Source: Pseudomonas sp. Ant30-3
GTDB taxonomy: Bacteria > Pseudomonadota > Gammaproteobacteria > Pseudomonadales > Pseudomonadaceae
Length of the DNA: 45,127 nt
NCBI RefSeq assembly: GCF_000690905.1
Contig: NZ_JMCL01000095.1
Span: forward strand, 1-45,127
Direction: 5' to 3'
Below the pieces are notes generated by a model. The model ran no database searches. It saw nothing but the letters and a program-made list of their open reading frames with translations, and was not told the origin of the DNA. The translations under genes and the position numbers were made by a program. Positions 32,798 through 42,261 of this stretch are shown in pieces (position 1 is the first letter of the stretch; each line of letters starts with the position of its first letter).

Positions 32798-33808
32798 TTG
32801 TCCGCTCAAGTCATCGCGATTGACGCAATGGGCGGGGACTTCGGTCCCCGCAGCATTGTTCAGGCCAGCCTTGCTTGCCTGTCAGCTACGCCCTCGCTGC
32901 ACCTGACCCTCGTCGGTCAACCCTCCATACTTGAAGAATTGCTGTCCGGCCAGTCGGCTGTGGATCGCTCACGCCTGTCGATCGTGCCGGCTGCTGAAGT
33001 GATCACCATGGACGAAAAGCCTGCCCAGGCTTTACGCGGCAAGCCCGATTCGTCGATGCGTGTGGCCCTGGAATTGCTTCGCGATGGCAAAGTCCAGGCC
33101 TGCGTCAGTGCCGGCAATACCGGTGCGTTGATGGCGCTGTCGCGATTTGTGCTCAAGACCTTGCCGGGCATCGACCGGCCGGCCATGGTGGCGGCGATTC
33201 CGACCGAAAAGGGTTATTGCCAGTTGCTCGATCTGGGCGCCAACGTCGATTGCAGTGCCGAGCATCTGTTGCAGTTCGCGGTGATGGGCTCGGTCGCGGC
33301 AGAAACCTTGGGTATCAGTCGCCCACGGGTCGCCTTGCTGAACATCGGTACCGAAGACATCAAGGGCAATCAGCAGGTCAAGCTGGCGGCAACATTGCTG
33401 CAGGCTGCCCGGGGCATCAACTACATCGGTTTTGTCGAAGGTGACGGTCTGTATCGCGGCGAAGCTGATGTGGTGGTGTGTGACGGCTTTGTCGGCAATA
33501 TCCTGCTCAAGTCCAGCGAAGGCCTGGCGACCATGATCGCCGGCCGCATCGAATCTCTATTCAAGAAGAATGTCGCCTCGCGCATGGTCGGAGCCTTGGC
33601 GTTGCCGCTGATGAAAAGACTGCAGGCTGACCTGGCGCCGGCCCGCCATAACGGTGCGAGTTTTCTGGGTTTGCAGGGAATTGTGGTGAAAAGCCACGGC
33701 TCGGCCGGCGTGCAAGGTTTCCAGAGTGCGATCTCGCGGGCCTTGATCGAGATTCAGGAGAACCTGCCCGAGCGAATTCACGGGCGTCTGGAGGAATTGT
33801 TGCTTTAG
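32798..33808 (+). CDS. plsX: Phosphate acyltransferase PlsX
   Basis: A 336-residue enzyme that makes acyl-phosphate from acyl-ACP, the first step of phospholipid synthesis in the PlsX/PlsY route. The N-terminal signature is VIAIDAMGGDFGP, with SAGNTGALMALS and GFVGNILLKSSEG further on. The start is TTG at 32798, because the next ATG falls inside the AMGGD motif. The ribosome-binding site is weak (GACGAG), so expression may be kept low or depend on coupling with rpmF. Confidence 0.94.
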   Translation: MSAQVIAIDAMGGDFGPRSIVQASLACLSATPSLHLTLVGQPSILEELLSGQSAVDRSRLSIVPAAEVITMDEKPAQALRGKPDSSMRVALELLRDGKVQACVSAGNTGALMALSRFVLKTLPGIDRPAMVAAIPTEKGYCQLLDLGANVDCSAEHLLQFAVMGSVAAETLGISRPRVALLNIGTEDIKGNQQVKLAATLLQAARGINYIGFVEGDGLYRGEADVVVCDGFVGNILLKSSEGLATMIAGRIESLFKKNVASRMVGALALPLMKRLQADLAPARHNGASFLGLQGIVVKSHGSAGVQGFQSAISRALIEIQENLPERIHGRLEELLL

Positions 33809-33876
33809 GCGTTTTCGTCGGACAATGCTTAAATGTGACCGCTTAATTCAATTGGCCATCCAACTGTCAGTTTTCT

Positions 33877-33903
33877 GCGCCCCCAATGGCGGGGCGTCTT
33901 TTC
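33877..33903 (+). terminator. Weak terminator or attenuator between plsX and fabD
   Basis: A GC-rich hairpin (GCGCCCC with GGGGCGT, one G-T pair) is followed by CTTTT. The T-run is short, so some readthrough into fabD is likely. Confidence 0.5.
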
Positions 33904-33934
33904 TCCGACGACAAGATCATTAGGGGCTCGTTAA

Positions 33935-34873
33935 ATGTCTGCTTCCCTCGCATTTGTCTTTCCAGGACAGGGTTCGCAGTCCCTCGGCATGCTGGCCGAG
34001 CTGGGCGCGCAACATCCGGTGGTCCTCGAAACATTCAAAGAAGCTTCCGATGCACTCGGCTACGACCTGTGGGCGTTGACCCAGCAGGGGCCGGAAGAGC
34101 AACTCAATCAAACCGATAAAACCCAGCCGGCCATTCTGACCGCCTCGATCGCCTTGTGGCGTCTGTGGCTGACCGAAGGTGGCGCGCGCCCGGCCTACGT
34201 CGCCGGTCACAGCCTGGGTGAGTACAGTGCTCTGGTGGCTGCGGGCAGCCTGAGTCTTGGCGATGCCGTGAAGCTGGTAGAACGCCGTGGTCAGTTGATG
34301 CAGGAAGCCGTTCCGGCCGGGCAGGGCGGTATGGCGGCCATCCTCGGTCTGGAAGACGCCGACGTGCTGGCAGCCTGTGCCGAAGCGGCGCAAGGCGATG
34401 TGGTCAGTGCCGTTAACTTCAACTCGCCCGGCCAGGTCGTTATTGCTGGCGCCAGGGCTGCGGTCGAACGCGCCATCGAAGGCTGCAAGGCCCGTGGCGC
34501 CAAGCGTGCCATGCCGTTGCCGGTCAGCGTGCCTTCGCACTGCGAATTGATGCGTCCGGCTGCCGAACGTTTCGCTGAATCGATAGCTGCAATCAACTGG
34601 CAGGCGCCGCAGATTCCGCTGGTGCAGAATGTCAGCGCCGCGGTACCTGCCGATCTCGAAACCGTTAAGCGCGATCTCCTTGAGCAGCTCTACAAGCCTG
34701 TGCGTTGGGTCGAATCGGTCCAGGCACTGGCTGCCAAGGGCGCGACCCAACTGGTCGAATGTGGCCCGGGCAAAGTGCTTGCCGGTCTGAACAAGCGCTG
34801 CGCCGAAGGCGTGTCGACTTCCAACCTCAATACCCCAGACGCTTTCGCTGCCGCTCGTGCAGCGCTGGCCTGA
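33935..34873 (+). CDS. fabD: Malonyl-CoA:ACP transacylase
   Basis: A 312-residue enzyme that moves the malonyl group from CoA to acyl carrier protein, starting fatty acid synthesis. The oxyanion motif is FPGQGSQSLGM. The nucleophile is S93 in VAGHSLGEYSA, and the catalytic histidine is H202 in VPSHCELM. The ATG has a GGGG upstream. It lies 16 bases before fabG, inside the fabD-fabG-acpP-fabF set. Confidence 0.97.
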   Translation: MSASLAFVFPGQGSQSLGMLAELGAQHPVVLETFKEASDALGYDLWALTQQGPEEQLNQTDKTQPAILTASIALWRLWLTEGGARPAYVAGHSLGEYSALVAAGSLSLGDAVKLVERRGQLMQEAVPAGQGGMAAILGLEDADVLAACAEAAQGDVVSAVNFNSPGQVVIAGARAAVERAIEGCKARGAKRAMPLPVSVPSHCELMRPAAERFAESIAAINWQAPQIPLVQNVSAAVPADLETVKRDLLEQLYKPVRWVESVQALAAKGATQLVECGPGKVLAGLNKRCAEGVSTSNLNTPDAFAAARAALA

Positions 34874-34889
34874 ATCAGGAGAAACTTGC

Positions 34890-35633
34890 ATGAGTCTGCA
34901 AGGTAAAGTTGCATTGGTCACCGGCGCCAGCCGTGGCATCGGTCAGGCCATTGCCCTTGAACTGGGTCGTCAGGGCGCCATCGTTATCGGCACCGCGACC
35001 TCCGCCTCGGGCGCCGCCGCCATCGCAGCGACCCTGAAGGAAAACGGAATCCAGGGCACTGGCCTGGAGCTCAATGTTACCAGCGATGAATCCGTCGCTG
35101 CCGTACTGGCGAGCATCCAAGAGCAGTTCGGGGCGCCGGCGATTCTGGTCAATAATGCCGGCATCACCCGCGATAATCTGATGATGCGCATGAAAGACGA
35201 CGAATGGCATGATGTCGTCGATACCAATCTGAACAGTCTGTTCCGCTTGTCCAAAGGCGTTTTGCGTGGCATGACCAAAGCCCGTTGGGGACGAATTATC
35301 AGTATTGGGTCGGTTGTGGGTGCCATGGGCAACGCAGGCCAAGTAAACTACGCTGCCGCCAAAGCCGGTCTGGAAGGTTTCAGTCGTGCTCTGGCGAGAG
35401 AAGTCGGTTCGCGTTCGATTACGGTAAACTCGGTGGCCCCGGGTTTCATCGACACCGATATGACCCGCGAACTGCCCGAGGCGCAGCGTGAAGCCTTGCA
35501 GACGCAGATTCCGCTGGGCCGTCTGGGGCAAGCTCAAGAGATCGCGTCTGTGGTCGCTTTTCTTGCGTCCGACGGTGCGGCTTACGTTACTGGGGCTACA
35601 ATCCCGGTGAACGGCGGGATGTACATGAGTTAA
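34890..35633 (+). CDS. fabG: 3-oxoacyl-ACP reductase
   Basis: A 247-residue short-chain dehydrogenase that reduces beta-ketoacyl-ACP with NADPH. The cofactor motif TGASRGIG (near 12-19), the NNAG motif and the catalytic Ser-Tyr-Lys (SIGSVVG, then YAAAK) are all present. The ATG at 34890 has GGAG nine bases upstream; a longer frame overlaps fabD and is rejected. A 190-base gap with a promoter separates it from acpP. Confidence 0.97.
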   Translation: MSLQGKVALVTGASRGIGQAIALELGRQGAIVIGTATSASGAAAIAATLKENGIQGTGLELNVTSDESVAAVLASIQEQFGAPAILVNNAGITRDNLMMRMKDDEWHDVVDTNLNSLFRLSKGVLRGMTKARWGRIISIGSVVGAMGNAGQVNYAAAKAGLEGFSRALAREVGSRSITVNSVAPGFIDTDMTRELPEAQREALQTQIPLGRLGQAQEIASVVAFLASDGAAYVTGATIPVNGGMYMS

Positions 35634-35744
35634 ATGTGACGGATTGCTTCAAAAAAATGTCATACGAGCTGTCTAAAATCCGTTATAAAGCTGCAATCTA
35701 TTTATAGGCAGAGGGCTGCAGGGTTTGAGGAGTGAAGCTTTCAG

Positions 35745-35772
35745 TTGAAAAACCGAAAAGGCTTTCTATACA
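35745..35772 (+). promoter_or_regulatory. acpP promoter
   Basis: TTGAAA (35745-35750) and TATACA (35767-35772) are 16 bases apart. The expected leader of about 45 bases contains the complement of the RgsA candidate (35803-35825). Confidence 0.65.
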
Positions 35773-35802
35773 CTTACCCACTGGCCAGCTGCCTGAATTT
35801 GT

Positions 35803-35825
35803 CCATTAGGAGTGAAAACAAGGTA
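35803..35825 (+). promoter_or_regulatory. acpP ribosome-binding region, predicted RgsA target site
   Basis: This stretch includes the AGGAG element and reaches the ATG. Compared with 42352-42374 (the complement of the small RNA), 11 bases match perfectly. After a one-base bulge seven more match, and after another single base four more. The small RNA could therefore cover the whole initiation region. Confidence 0.7.
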
Positions 35826-36061
35826 TGAGCACCATCGAAGAGCGCGTCAAGAAAATCGTTGCCGAGCAACTGGGCGTTAAAGAAGAAGAAGTGGTCAACA
35901 CTGCTTCCTTCGTTGAAGACCTGGGTGCCGACTCCCTTGACACCGTTGAGCTGGTGATGGCTCTGGAAGAGGAATTCGAGACCGAAATCCCTGACGAAGA
36001 AGCTGAGAAGATCACTACTGTACAAGCTGCAATCGACTACGTTACCAGCCATCAGGCGTAA
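35825..36061 (+). CDS. acpP: Acyl carrier protein
   Basis: A 78-residue acidic carrier protein. Ser37 in GADSLD receives the 4'-phosphopantetheine that carries growing acyl chains. It feeds FabD, FabG and FabF here and, downstream, PlsX and the lipid A enzymes. It has its own promoter and leader, and a strong hairpin follows, so it can be made in large excess over its neighbours. The leader has a predicted pairing site for the RgsA-like small RNA. Confidence 0.98.
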   Translation: MSTIEERVKKIVAEQLGVKEEEVVNTASFVEDLGADSLDTVELVMALEEEFETEIPDEEAEKITTVQAAIDYVTSHQA

Positions 36062-36090
36062 TAGTTTGTAATCGTTGCTTGCTGTCATGG

Positions 36091-36126
36091 AAAAACCGCA
36101 CTGCCATCATGGCGTGCGGTTTTTTC
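36091..36126 (+). terminator. Terminator after acpP
   Basis: A long stem (AAAAACCGCAC with GTGCGGTTTTT, plus an inner GCC/GGC) is followed by T6. It separates the abundant acpP message from fabF, with some readthrough possible. Confidence 0.88.
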
Positions 36127-36169
36127 TTTAGGCCTCAGGCAAAGTCGTCATTTGAAAAAGGAGAGTGCT

Positions 36170-37414
36170 ATGTCGCGTAGACGCGTCGTAGTCACCGGTA
36201 TGGGTATGTTGTCGCCACTGGGCACGGATGTGCCAAGCAGTTGGCAGGGCATTCTGGCTGGCCGCAGTGGCATTGGTCTGATCGAACACACCGACCTTTC
36301 TGCCTATTCCACCCGTTTTGGCGGCTCGGTAAAGGGCTTCAATGTCGAGGAATACCTGTCGGTCAAGGAAGCACGCAAACTCGACCTGTTCATTCAGTAC
36401 GGCCTCGCCGCAGGTTTTCAGGCGGTGCGTAACGCTGGTCTGGAAGTCACCGACGCCAACCGTGAGCGCATTGGCGTAGCCATGGGTTCGGGGATCGGCG
36501 GCCTGACCAACATCGAAGAAACCAGCCGTACCCTGCATGATTCCGGCCCACGACGGATTTCTCCGTTCTTCGTGCCTGGCTCGATCATCAATATGATTTC
36601 CGGGTTTCTGTCCATCCACCTGGGTGCACAGGGACCTAACTACGCGATCGCCACCGCGTGTACCACCGGCACGCACTGCATAGGTATGGCTGCCCGCAAC
36701 ATCATGTACGACGAAGCCGACGTGATGATCGCCGGCGGCGCCGAAATGGCCGCGTGCGGTCTGGGCATGGGCGGCTTTGGTGCCTCCCGCGCGCTGTCGA
36801 CCCGCAACGACGAGCCGACCCGCGCCAGCCGTCCATGGGACAAGGGCCGTGACGGCTTCGTATTGTCCGACGGTGCCGGTGCGCTGGTCCTCGAAGAGCT
36901 GGAACACGCGAAAGCTCGCGGCGCGACCATCTACGCCGAGCTGATCGGTTTCGGCACCAGTGGCGATGCTTTCCACATGACGTCGCCGCCGGCTGACGGC
37001 GCAGGCGCTGCCCGTTGCATCACCAATGCCCTGCGCGATGCCAAAATCAACAGTGATCAGGTCCAGTACATCAACGCTCACGGCACCTCGACACCGGCCG
37101 GCGACCTCGCCGAAGCCTGCGCGATCAAATCCGTGTTTGGCGATCATGCCTACAAACTGGCGGTCAGCTCGACCAAGTCCATGACCGGTCACCTGCTTGG
37201 TGCGGCGGGCGCGGTCGAGGCGATTTTCAGCGTGCTGGCAATCAACAGTCAGGTTGCGCCACCGACCATCAACCTTGATGAGCCGGATGAAGGCTGCGAT
37301 CTCGATTTCGTACCGCACACGGCGCGCAATATGGAAATCGACGTTGTGTTGTCCAACTCCTTCGGTTTTGGCGGTACCAACGGCTCGCTGGTGTTCCGCC
37401 GGTTCGCTGGCTGA
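36170..37414 (+). CDS. fabF: 3-oxoacyl-ACP synthase II
   Basis: A 414-residue condensing enzyme that extends acyl-ACP and is needed for longer and unsaturated fatty acids. The catalytic triad is C164 (ACTTGTHCIG), H304 (NAHGTSTPAGD) and H341 (MTGHLLGAAGA). The ATG at 36170 has GGAG six bases upstream; the longer frame starts before it without support. Its stop shares one base with pabC. Confidence 0.97.
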   Translation: MSRRRVVVTGMGMLSPLGTDVPSSWQGILAGRSGIGLIEHTDLSAYSTRFGGSVKGFNVEEYLSVKEARKLDLFIQYGLAAGFQAVRNAGLEVTDANRERIGVAMGSGIGGLTNIEETSRTLHDSGPRRISPFFVPGSIINMISGFLSIHLGAQGPNYAIATACTTGTHCIGMAARNIMYDEADVMIAGGAEMAACGLGMGGFGASRALSTRNDEPTRASRPWDKGRDGFVLSDGAGALVLEELEHAKARGATIYAELIGFGTSGDAFHMTSPPADGAGAARCITNALRDAKINSDQVQYINAHGTSTPAGDLAEACAIKSVFGDHAYKLAVSSTKSMTGHLLGAAGAVEAIFSVLAINSQVAPPTINLDEPDEGCDLDFVPHTARNMEIDVVLSNSFGFGGTNGSLVFRRFAG

Positions 37415-38229
37415 TGGAATGCTGGGTCGACGGTCAGCCGGCTGACGCTCTGTCGCTGAAGGATCGCGGCCTGGCCTATGGCGATGGTCTGTTCGAGACC
37501 ATCGCCGTGCACAGCGGCAAACCGGTGCTGCTGGATCGGCATGTCGAGCGTCTGCTCAACGGTTGCCAGCGCCTGGCGATCAATCTTGACCATGCAACCA
37601 TGGTTGCAGAACTGTCGGCTTACGCCCAAGGGCTGCACGATGGCGTGCTCAAGCTGATTGTTACCCGTGGTGATGGTCAGCGCGGCTATGCGCCGGCCCC
37701 AACGGCGCAGGCACGACGCATCCTGCAAGGCAATCCGGTTGCTGCTTATCCTGCCGCGAATGCGCAGCTTGGTGTGCGTTTGTTCCCCTGCGCTACACGC
37801 CTTTCCAGGCAGCCACTGCTCGCGGGACTCAAGCATCTGAATCGCCTCGAACAGGTTTTAGCGCGCGCTGAATGGCAGGACGCCGAGCATGCCGAAGGGC
37901 TGATGCTCGATATGGCCGGGCGTGTGATCGAAGGTGTTTTCAGCAATGTGTTCCTGATCCGCGATGGCGTCCTGATCACGCCCGATCTCAAACGCTGTGG
38001 TGTCGCCGGCGTGATGCGCGCCGAATTATTGTTTCAAGCCGAGTCATCTGGAATCCCCACACAAATCACCGATATCCCCCTGGAACAGCTGCAATGGGCT
38101 GATGAAGTGTTTGTGTGCAACAGCGTTTATGGCATTTGGCCGGTGCGCGCCTATGCAGCACTGAGCTGGCCGGTTGGCCCACTCACCCGTAAACTCCAAA
38201 TCACTGCTCGTGCGCTACTGGATGCTTGA
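37414..38229 (+). CDS. pabC: Aminodeoxychorismate lyase
   Basis: A 271-residue PLP-dependent fold-type IV enzyme that splits 4-amino-4-deoxychorismate to p-aminobenzoate and pyruvate in folate synthesis. It shows DRGLAYGDGLFETI, the lysine region LKHLNRLEQVLAR near residue 140, and EGVFSNVFLIRDG. It is coupled to fabF by a TGATG overlap and is followed after three bases by mltG, an order usual in gamma-proteobacteria. Confidence 0.95.
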   Translation: MECWVDGQPADALSLKDRGLAYGDGLFETIAVHSGKPVLLDRHVERLLNGCQRLAINLDHATMVAELSAYAQGLHDGVLKLIVTRGDGQRGYAPAPTAQARRILQGNPVAAYPAANAQLGVRLFPCATRLSRQPLLAGLKHLNRLEQVLARAEWQDAEHAEGLMLDMAGRVIEGVFSNVFLIRDGVLITPDLKRCGVAGVMRAELLFQAESSGIPTQITDIPLEQLQWADEVFVCNSVYGIWPVRAYAALSWPVGPLTRKLQITARALLDA

Positions 38230-38232
38230 TAC

Positions 38233-39423
38233 GTGAGACGTAAATTCTTGCTGCTGCTGGAAACCGGATTGGTTCTGGCAGGGCTGTTGTTGGGCGCTTC
38301 CGCCTGGAAAATTCATTCGGCGCTGGAACAGCCGCTGAATGTTACTCAGGAAGAACTGCTGGAAGTGCCAAAAGGCACGACCCCGAACCGCACACTCATC
38401 CGACTTGAGGCCGACGGCCTCATCAAGGATTCGTTCTGGCTGCGCGTGTATTGGCGCTTCAATCTGGCCAAACAACCCTTGCACAGCGGTGAATACCGCA
38501 TGCTGCCCGGCATGTCCGTCGATGATCTGATCGATGTGTGGAAGCGCGGTGAAATGGTTCAGTACAGCGTGACCCTGGTTGAAGGCTGGAATTTCCATCA
38601 GGTGCGTGCTGCTTTGGCCAAAGAGGCAAAAATCGAGCAGACCCTCAGTGGCCTCAGCGATAGTCAGGTCATGGAGAAACTCGGGCACAACGGGATTTTC
38701 CCGGAAGGCCGTTTCTTCCCCGATACCTACCGTTTCGTGCGCGGCATGACGGATGTCGAGCTGCTCAAGAAGGCCTATGATCGCCTCGATGAGGTGCTTG
38801 CCAAAGAGTGGGCGCAACGCGCAGCGGATGTGCCGTATACCGAGCCCTATCAGGCGCTGATCATGGCTTCGCTGGTAGAAAAGGAAACCGGTGTGCCGCA
38901 GGAGCGTGGGCAGATCGCCGGCGTGTTCGTGCGTCGCATGGAGATGGGCATGTTGTTGCAGACCGATCCGACCGTGATCTACGGCCTCGGTGATCGCTAC
39001 AATGGCAAACTGACTCGCGCCCATTTGAAGGAAGCGACGCCTTACAATACCTATGTGATTTCCGGTCTGCCGCCGACACCGATTGCAATGGTCGGCCGCG
39101 AGGCGATCCACGCGGCACTGAATCCGGTGGCTGGCAACAGTCTGTATTTTGTTGCCCGCGGAGATGGCAGCCATGTCTTCTCCAATGATCTTGACGCCCA
39201 TAACAACGCGGTGCGCGAGTACCAGCTCAAACGCCGCGCTGACTATCGCTCCAGCCCGGCACCGCAAGCGCCGGGAGCACAGCCTGCAGCGGATGACGAA
39301 GAACCGGTTCCGGCAGCGTCGCCCAATCCCGAGTCCGAGGCTTCGCCGCAACTGCCGGCGCCCGTCGCCGAGCCTGATTCAGCAGCCGGGCCGGACACTT
39401 CCGCGCCGCAACGCGCGCAATAA
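38233..39423 (+). CDS. mltG: Endolytic murein transglycosylase MltG
   Basis: A 396-residue inner-membrane enzyme that cuts growing glycan strands and so helps end their synthesis. A membrane helix (about 4-24) is followed by a LysM-like part and the YceG domain. The catalytic glutamate is E218 in VEKETGVPQERG, at the same number as in E. coli. The last 65 residues form an Ala/Pro/Glu-rich tail that the E. coli protein lacks as far as I recall. The start is GTG, three bases after pabC. Confidence 0.94.
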   Translation: MRRKFLLLLETGLVLAGLLLGASAWKIHSALEQPLNVTQEELLEVPKGTTPNRTLIRLEADGLIKDSFWLRVYWRFNLAKQPLHSGEYRMLPGMSVDDLIDVWKRGEMVQYSVTLVEGWNFHQVRAALAKEAKIEQTLSGLSDSQVMEKLGHNGIFPEGRFFPDTYRFVRGMTDVELLKKAYDRLDEVLAKEWAQRAADVPYTEPYQALIMASLVEKETGVPQERGQIAGVFVRRMEMGMLLQTDPTVIYGLGDRYNGKLTRAHLKEATPYNTYVISGLPPTPIAMVGREAIHAALNPVAGNSLYFVARGDGSHVFSNDLDAHNNAVREYQLKRRADYRSSPAPQAPGAQPAADDEEPVPAASPNPESEASPQLPAPVAEPDSAAGPDTSAPQRAQ

Positions 39424-39442
39424 ATCTGATTAAGGACTGCCT

Positions 39443-40075
39443 GTGACTGGCCTGTTTATAACCCTGGAAGGTCCCGAAGGTGCGGGCAAGAGCACCAACC
39501 GCGAATACCTCGCAGAGTGTCTGCGCGCCGCCGGTATCGAGGTTGTGCTGACCCGTGAGCCGGGCGGTACGCCGTTGGCCGAGCGGATTCGCGAGGTGCT
39601 GCTGGCCCCCGTTGACGAAGCCATGAACCCCGACACCGAGCTGCTATTGGTATTTGCCGCTCGCGCGCAGCATCTGGCCGAGGTGATTCGCCCGGCGCTG
39701 GCCCGTGGTGCAGTGGTGTTGTGTGACCGTTTTACCGATTCGACTTACGCCTATCAGGGCGGCGGTCGCGGTTTGTCGCTGGAGCGTATCGCCGCACTGG
39801 AGGCGTTTGTCCAAGGCGATCTGCGCCCGGATCTCATCCTGATTTTCGATCTGCCTGTAGAAACGGGCCTCGCCCGCGCCAGCGCTCGTGGTCGCCTGGA
39901 CCGTTTCGAACTCGAAGGCCGGGCGTTTTTCGATGCGGTGCGCAATGCGTTTCTAAAGCGTGCTGAAGCGGACCCGGCGCGCTATGTGATGGTCGACGCC
40001 GCTCAGCCATTGACGCAGGTTCAGCGATCGCTCGATGCCTTGCTTCCGCGCTTGCTGGAGTTGGCCCGTGGCTGA
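39443..40075 (+). CDS. tmk: Thymidylate kinase
   Basis: A 210-residue kinase that phosphorylates dTMP to dTDP. The P-loop is GPEGAGKS (10-17). The DR motif is in CDRFTDSTYAYQGGGRG, and an arginine-containing lid lies in RLDRFE. The GTG start has AGGA seven bases upstream. It overlaps holB by eight bases, linking dTTP supply to the polymerase clamp loader. Confidence 0.96.
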   Translation: MTGLFITLEGPEGAGKSTNREYLAECLRAAGIEVVLTREPGGTPLAERIREVLLAPVDEAMNPDTELLLVFAARAQHLAEVIRPALARGAVVLCDRFTDSTYAYQGGGRGLSLERIAALEAFVQGDLRPDLILIFDLPVETGLARASARGRLDRFELEGRAFFDAVRNAFLKRAEADPARYVMVDAAQPLTQVQRSLDALLPRLLELARG

Positions 40076-41054
40076 AGCCTACCCCTGGCAGGACGATCTC
40101 TGGCGGCAATTTGCCGGGCGCAAGCAGCATGCCCACGCCTATCTGCTGCACGGTCCGGCCGGGATCGGCAAGCGCGCCTTGGCGGAACGCTTGATGGCCA
40201 GTCTGTTGTGCCAGCGTCCGACGGCGCAGGATGCGTGTGGCGAGTGCAAATCCTGCCTGCTTCTGAGGGCGGGTAGCCATCCCGACAATTACGTTCTGGA
40301 ACCGGAAGAAGCCGACAAGGCGATCAAAGTCGATCAGGTTCGCGATCTGGTGGGTTTCGTCGTGCAAACCGCGCAGATGGGCGGGCGCAAAGTGGTGTTG
40401 ATCGAGCCGGTCGAGTCGATGAACGTCAACGCCGCCAACGCGCTGCTGAAAAGCCTCGAAGAGCCGTCCGGTGACACCGTGTTGTTGCTGGTCAGCCACC
40501 AGACTAGTCGATTGCTGCCGACCATCAAGAGCCGCTGTGTGCAGCAGGCGTGTCCGTTGCCCAGCGAAGCCATGAGCCTTGCCTGGCTGGCCAAAGCCCT
40601 GCCGGACTGTTCTGACGATGAGCGCGTCGAGCTGCTCACCCTGGCTGCCGGTTCGCCGCTCGCCGCCGTCAATCTGCAGAACCAGGGCGTGCGCGAGCAG
40701 CGAGCGCTGGTGGTCGACGGCGTGAAAAAATTACTCAAGCAACAACAATCGCCGACGCAATTGGCCGAAGGCTGGAATGCGATTCCGCTGTTATTGCTGT
40801 TCGACTGGTTCTGCGACTGGTCGAGCCTGATCCTGCGTTATCAACTGACCCAGGATGAAGACGGGCTCGGGTTGGCCGATATGCGCAAAGTGATTCAGTA
40901 TCTGGCGCAGAAGTCCGGGCAGGACAAGGTTCTGAACATTCAGGACTGGATCCTCGCCCAGCGTCAGAAAGTCATGAGCAAGGCCAATCTCAACCGGGTA
41001 TTGTTGCTGGAAGCGTTGTTGGTGCAATGGGTGTCCCTGCCCGGCCAGAAGTGA
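40068..41054 (+). CDS. holB: DNA polymerase III delta' subunit
   Basis: A 328-residue clamp-loader subunit. The AAA+ P-loop-like GPAGIGKR is at 29-36, and a zinc module has C48, C57, C60 and C63. The SRC motif (IKSRCVQQ) follows near residue 155. Delta' stabilises the loader that places the sliding clamp on DNA. The GTG at 40068 has GGAG eight bases upstream and lies inside the end of tmk; a longer frame is rejected. Confidence 0.95.
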   Translation: MAEAYPWQDDLWRQFAGRKQHAHAYLLHGPAGIGKRALAERLMASLLCQRPTAQDACGECKSCLLLRAGSHPDNYVLEPEEADKAIKVDQVRDLVGFVVQTAQMGGRKVVLIEPVESMNVNAANALLKSLEEPSGDTVLLLVSHQTSRLLPTIKSRCVQQACPLPSEAMSLAWLAKALPDCSDDERVELLTLAAGSPLAAVNLQNQGVREQRALVVDGVKKLLKQQQSPTQLAEGWNAIPLLLLFDWFCDWSSLILRYQLTQDEDGLGLADMRKVIQYLAQKSGQDKVLNIQDWILAQRQKVMSKANLNRVLLLEALLVQWVSLPGQK

Positions 41055-41086
41055 CTAGACTTTGAGCATCCGCAGTGGAGGTCAGC

Positions 41087-41443
41087 ATGAATGAAGTCAT
41101 CAATCAGGGGCCGCGCAATGGCATTTTGTCCCTGACCATCAAGGACAAGTCCGTGCTTTTCGCAGCCTACATGCCGTTTATCAAGAATGGTGGCCTGTTT
41201 ATCCCGACCAACAAAAGTTACAAGTTGGGCGATGAGGTATTCATGTTGCTGAACCTCATGGACGAGGCGGAAAAGATTCCTGTCGCTGGCAAGGTCACCT
41301 GGATCACCCCCAAAGGTGCGCAGGGTAACCGGGCTGCCGGCGTTGGCGTGCAGTTCAACGATGGGGACAATACCGCGCGCAGTCGCATCGAAACCCATCT
41401 GGCCGGAGCGCTGAACTCCGACCGTCCCACTCATACGATGTAA
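41087..41443 (+). CDS. pilZ: Type IV pilus assembly protein PilZ
   Basis: A 118-residue PilZ-domain protein needed for type IV pilus biogenesis and twitching. It matches the length of P. aeruginosa PilZ. The usual c-di-GMP-binding RxxxR motif is missing at the N-terminus, as in the founding PilZ, so it is not expected to bind the nucleotide itself. GGAGG lies five bases before the ATG. It lies 32 bases after holB and 14 bases before tatD. Confidence 0.95.
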   Translation: MNEVINQGPRNGILSLTIKDKSVLFAAYMPFIKNGGLFIPTNKSYKLGDEVFMLLNLMDEAEKIPVAGKVTWITPKGAQGNRAAGVGVQFNDGDNTARSRIETHLAGALNSDRPTHTM

Positions 41444-41457
41444 GTTGCCGCCTTCCT

Positions 41458-42249
41458 ATGCTTGTAGATTCCCATTGTCACCTCGATCGCCTCGACCTCG
41501 CCGCCCATGACGGTTCGCTGGATGCCGCACTTGATGCCGCCCGGGCGCGAGGGGTAGGGCACTTTTTATGTATCGGTGTCAGCGTCGACAATGCGGCCGA
41601 CGTCAAGGCGTTGGCTGAGCGTTATGAAGATGTCGACTGTTCTGTTGGCGTGCATCCGCTGGATGTCCAACCCGGTGCTGCGCCCGCACTCGACTGGCTG
41701 CTGCGTGAACTCGATCATCCTCGCGTAGTAGCCATTGGTGAAACCGGCCTCGATTACCACTACGAGCCCGAAGCGGCAGATTTGCAGCAGCAATCGTTTC
41801 GCCTGCACCTTCAAGCGGCACAGCAAACCGCCAAGCCGGTGATCATCCACACGCGCGGTGCGCGGGCTGACACCCTTAATCTGTTGCGTGAGGCGGCATT
41901 GCCGCAGGCCGGCGTGCTGCATTGCTTCACTGAAGACTGGGACATGGCCAAGGCGGCTCTGGACATGGGCTATTACATTTCTCTGTCCGGAATTGTCACC
42001 TTCCGCAATGCGGATGCTCTGCGCGATGTGGCGAGCAAGGTGCCTGCCGACCGCTTGCTGGTTGAAACCGATTCCCCATACCTGGCCCCTATCCCACATC
42101 GCGGCAAACCCAATCTGCCGCAGTATGTGCGCGAAGTGGCAGAGTTCCTGGCGATGCTGCGGGGCGAGTCTTTCGAGCGATTTGCGGAGCAGACCACTGA
42201 GAATTTCAAGCGGCTGTTTCCGTTGGCACATTTGAGAACATCGGCGTAA
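41458..42249 (+). CDS. tatD: TatD-family metal-dependent DNase
   Basis: A 263-residue TIM-barrel hydrolase. The metal ligands are in DSHCHLD (H6, H8), GETGLDYH and a late VETDSPYLAP. TatD-type enzymes are 3'-5' nucleases linked to DNA repair and turnover. The ATG has no convincing Shine-Dalgarno, so translation may depend on pilZ. It is the last gene of the run before the small RNA region. It belongs to the YcfH branch by its place beside holB. Confidence 0.94.
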   Translation: MLVDSHCHLDRLDLAAHDGSLDAALDAARARGVGHFLCIGVSVDNAADVKALAERYEDVDCSVGVHPLDVQPGAAPALDWLLRELDHPRVVAIGETGLDYHYEPEAADLQQQSFRLHLQAAQQTAKPVIIHTRGARADTLNLLREAALPQAGVLHCFTEDWDMAKAALDMGYYISLSGIVTFRNADALRDVASKVPADRLLVETDSPYLAPIPHRGKPNLPQYVREVAEFLAMLRGESFERFAEQTTENFKRLFPLAHLRTSA

Positions 42250-42261
42250 CGTCGGCGAAAA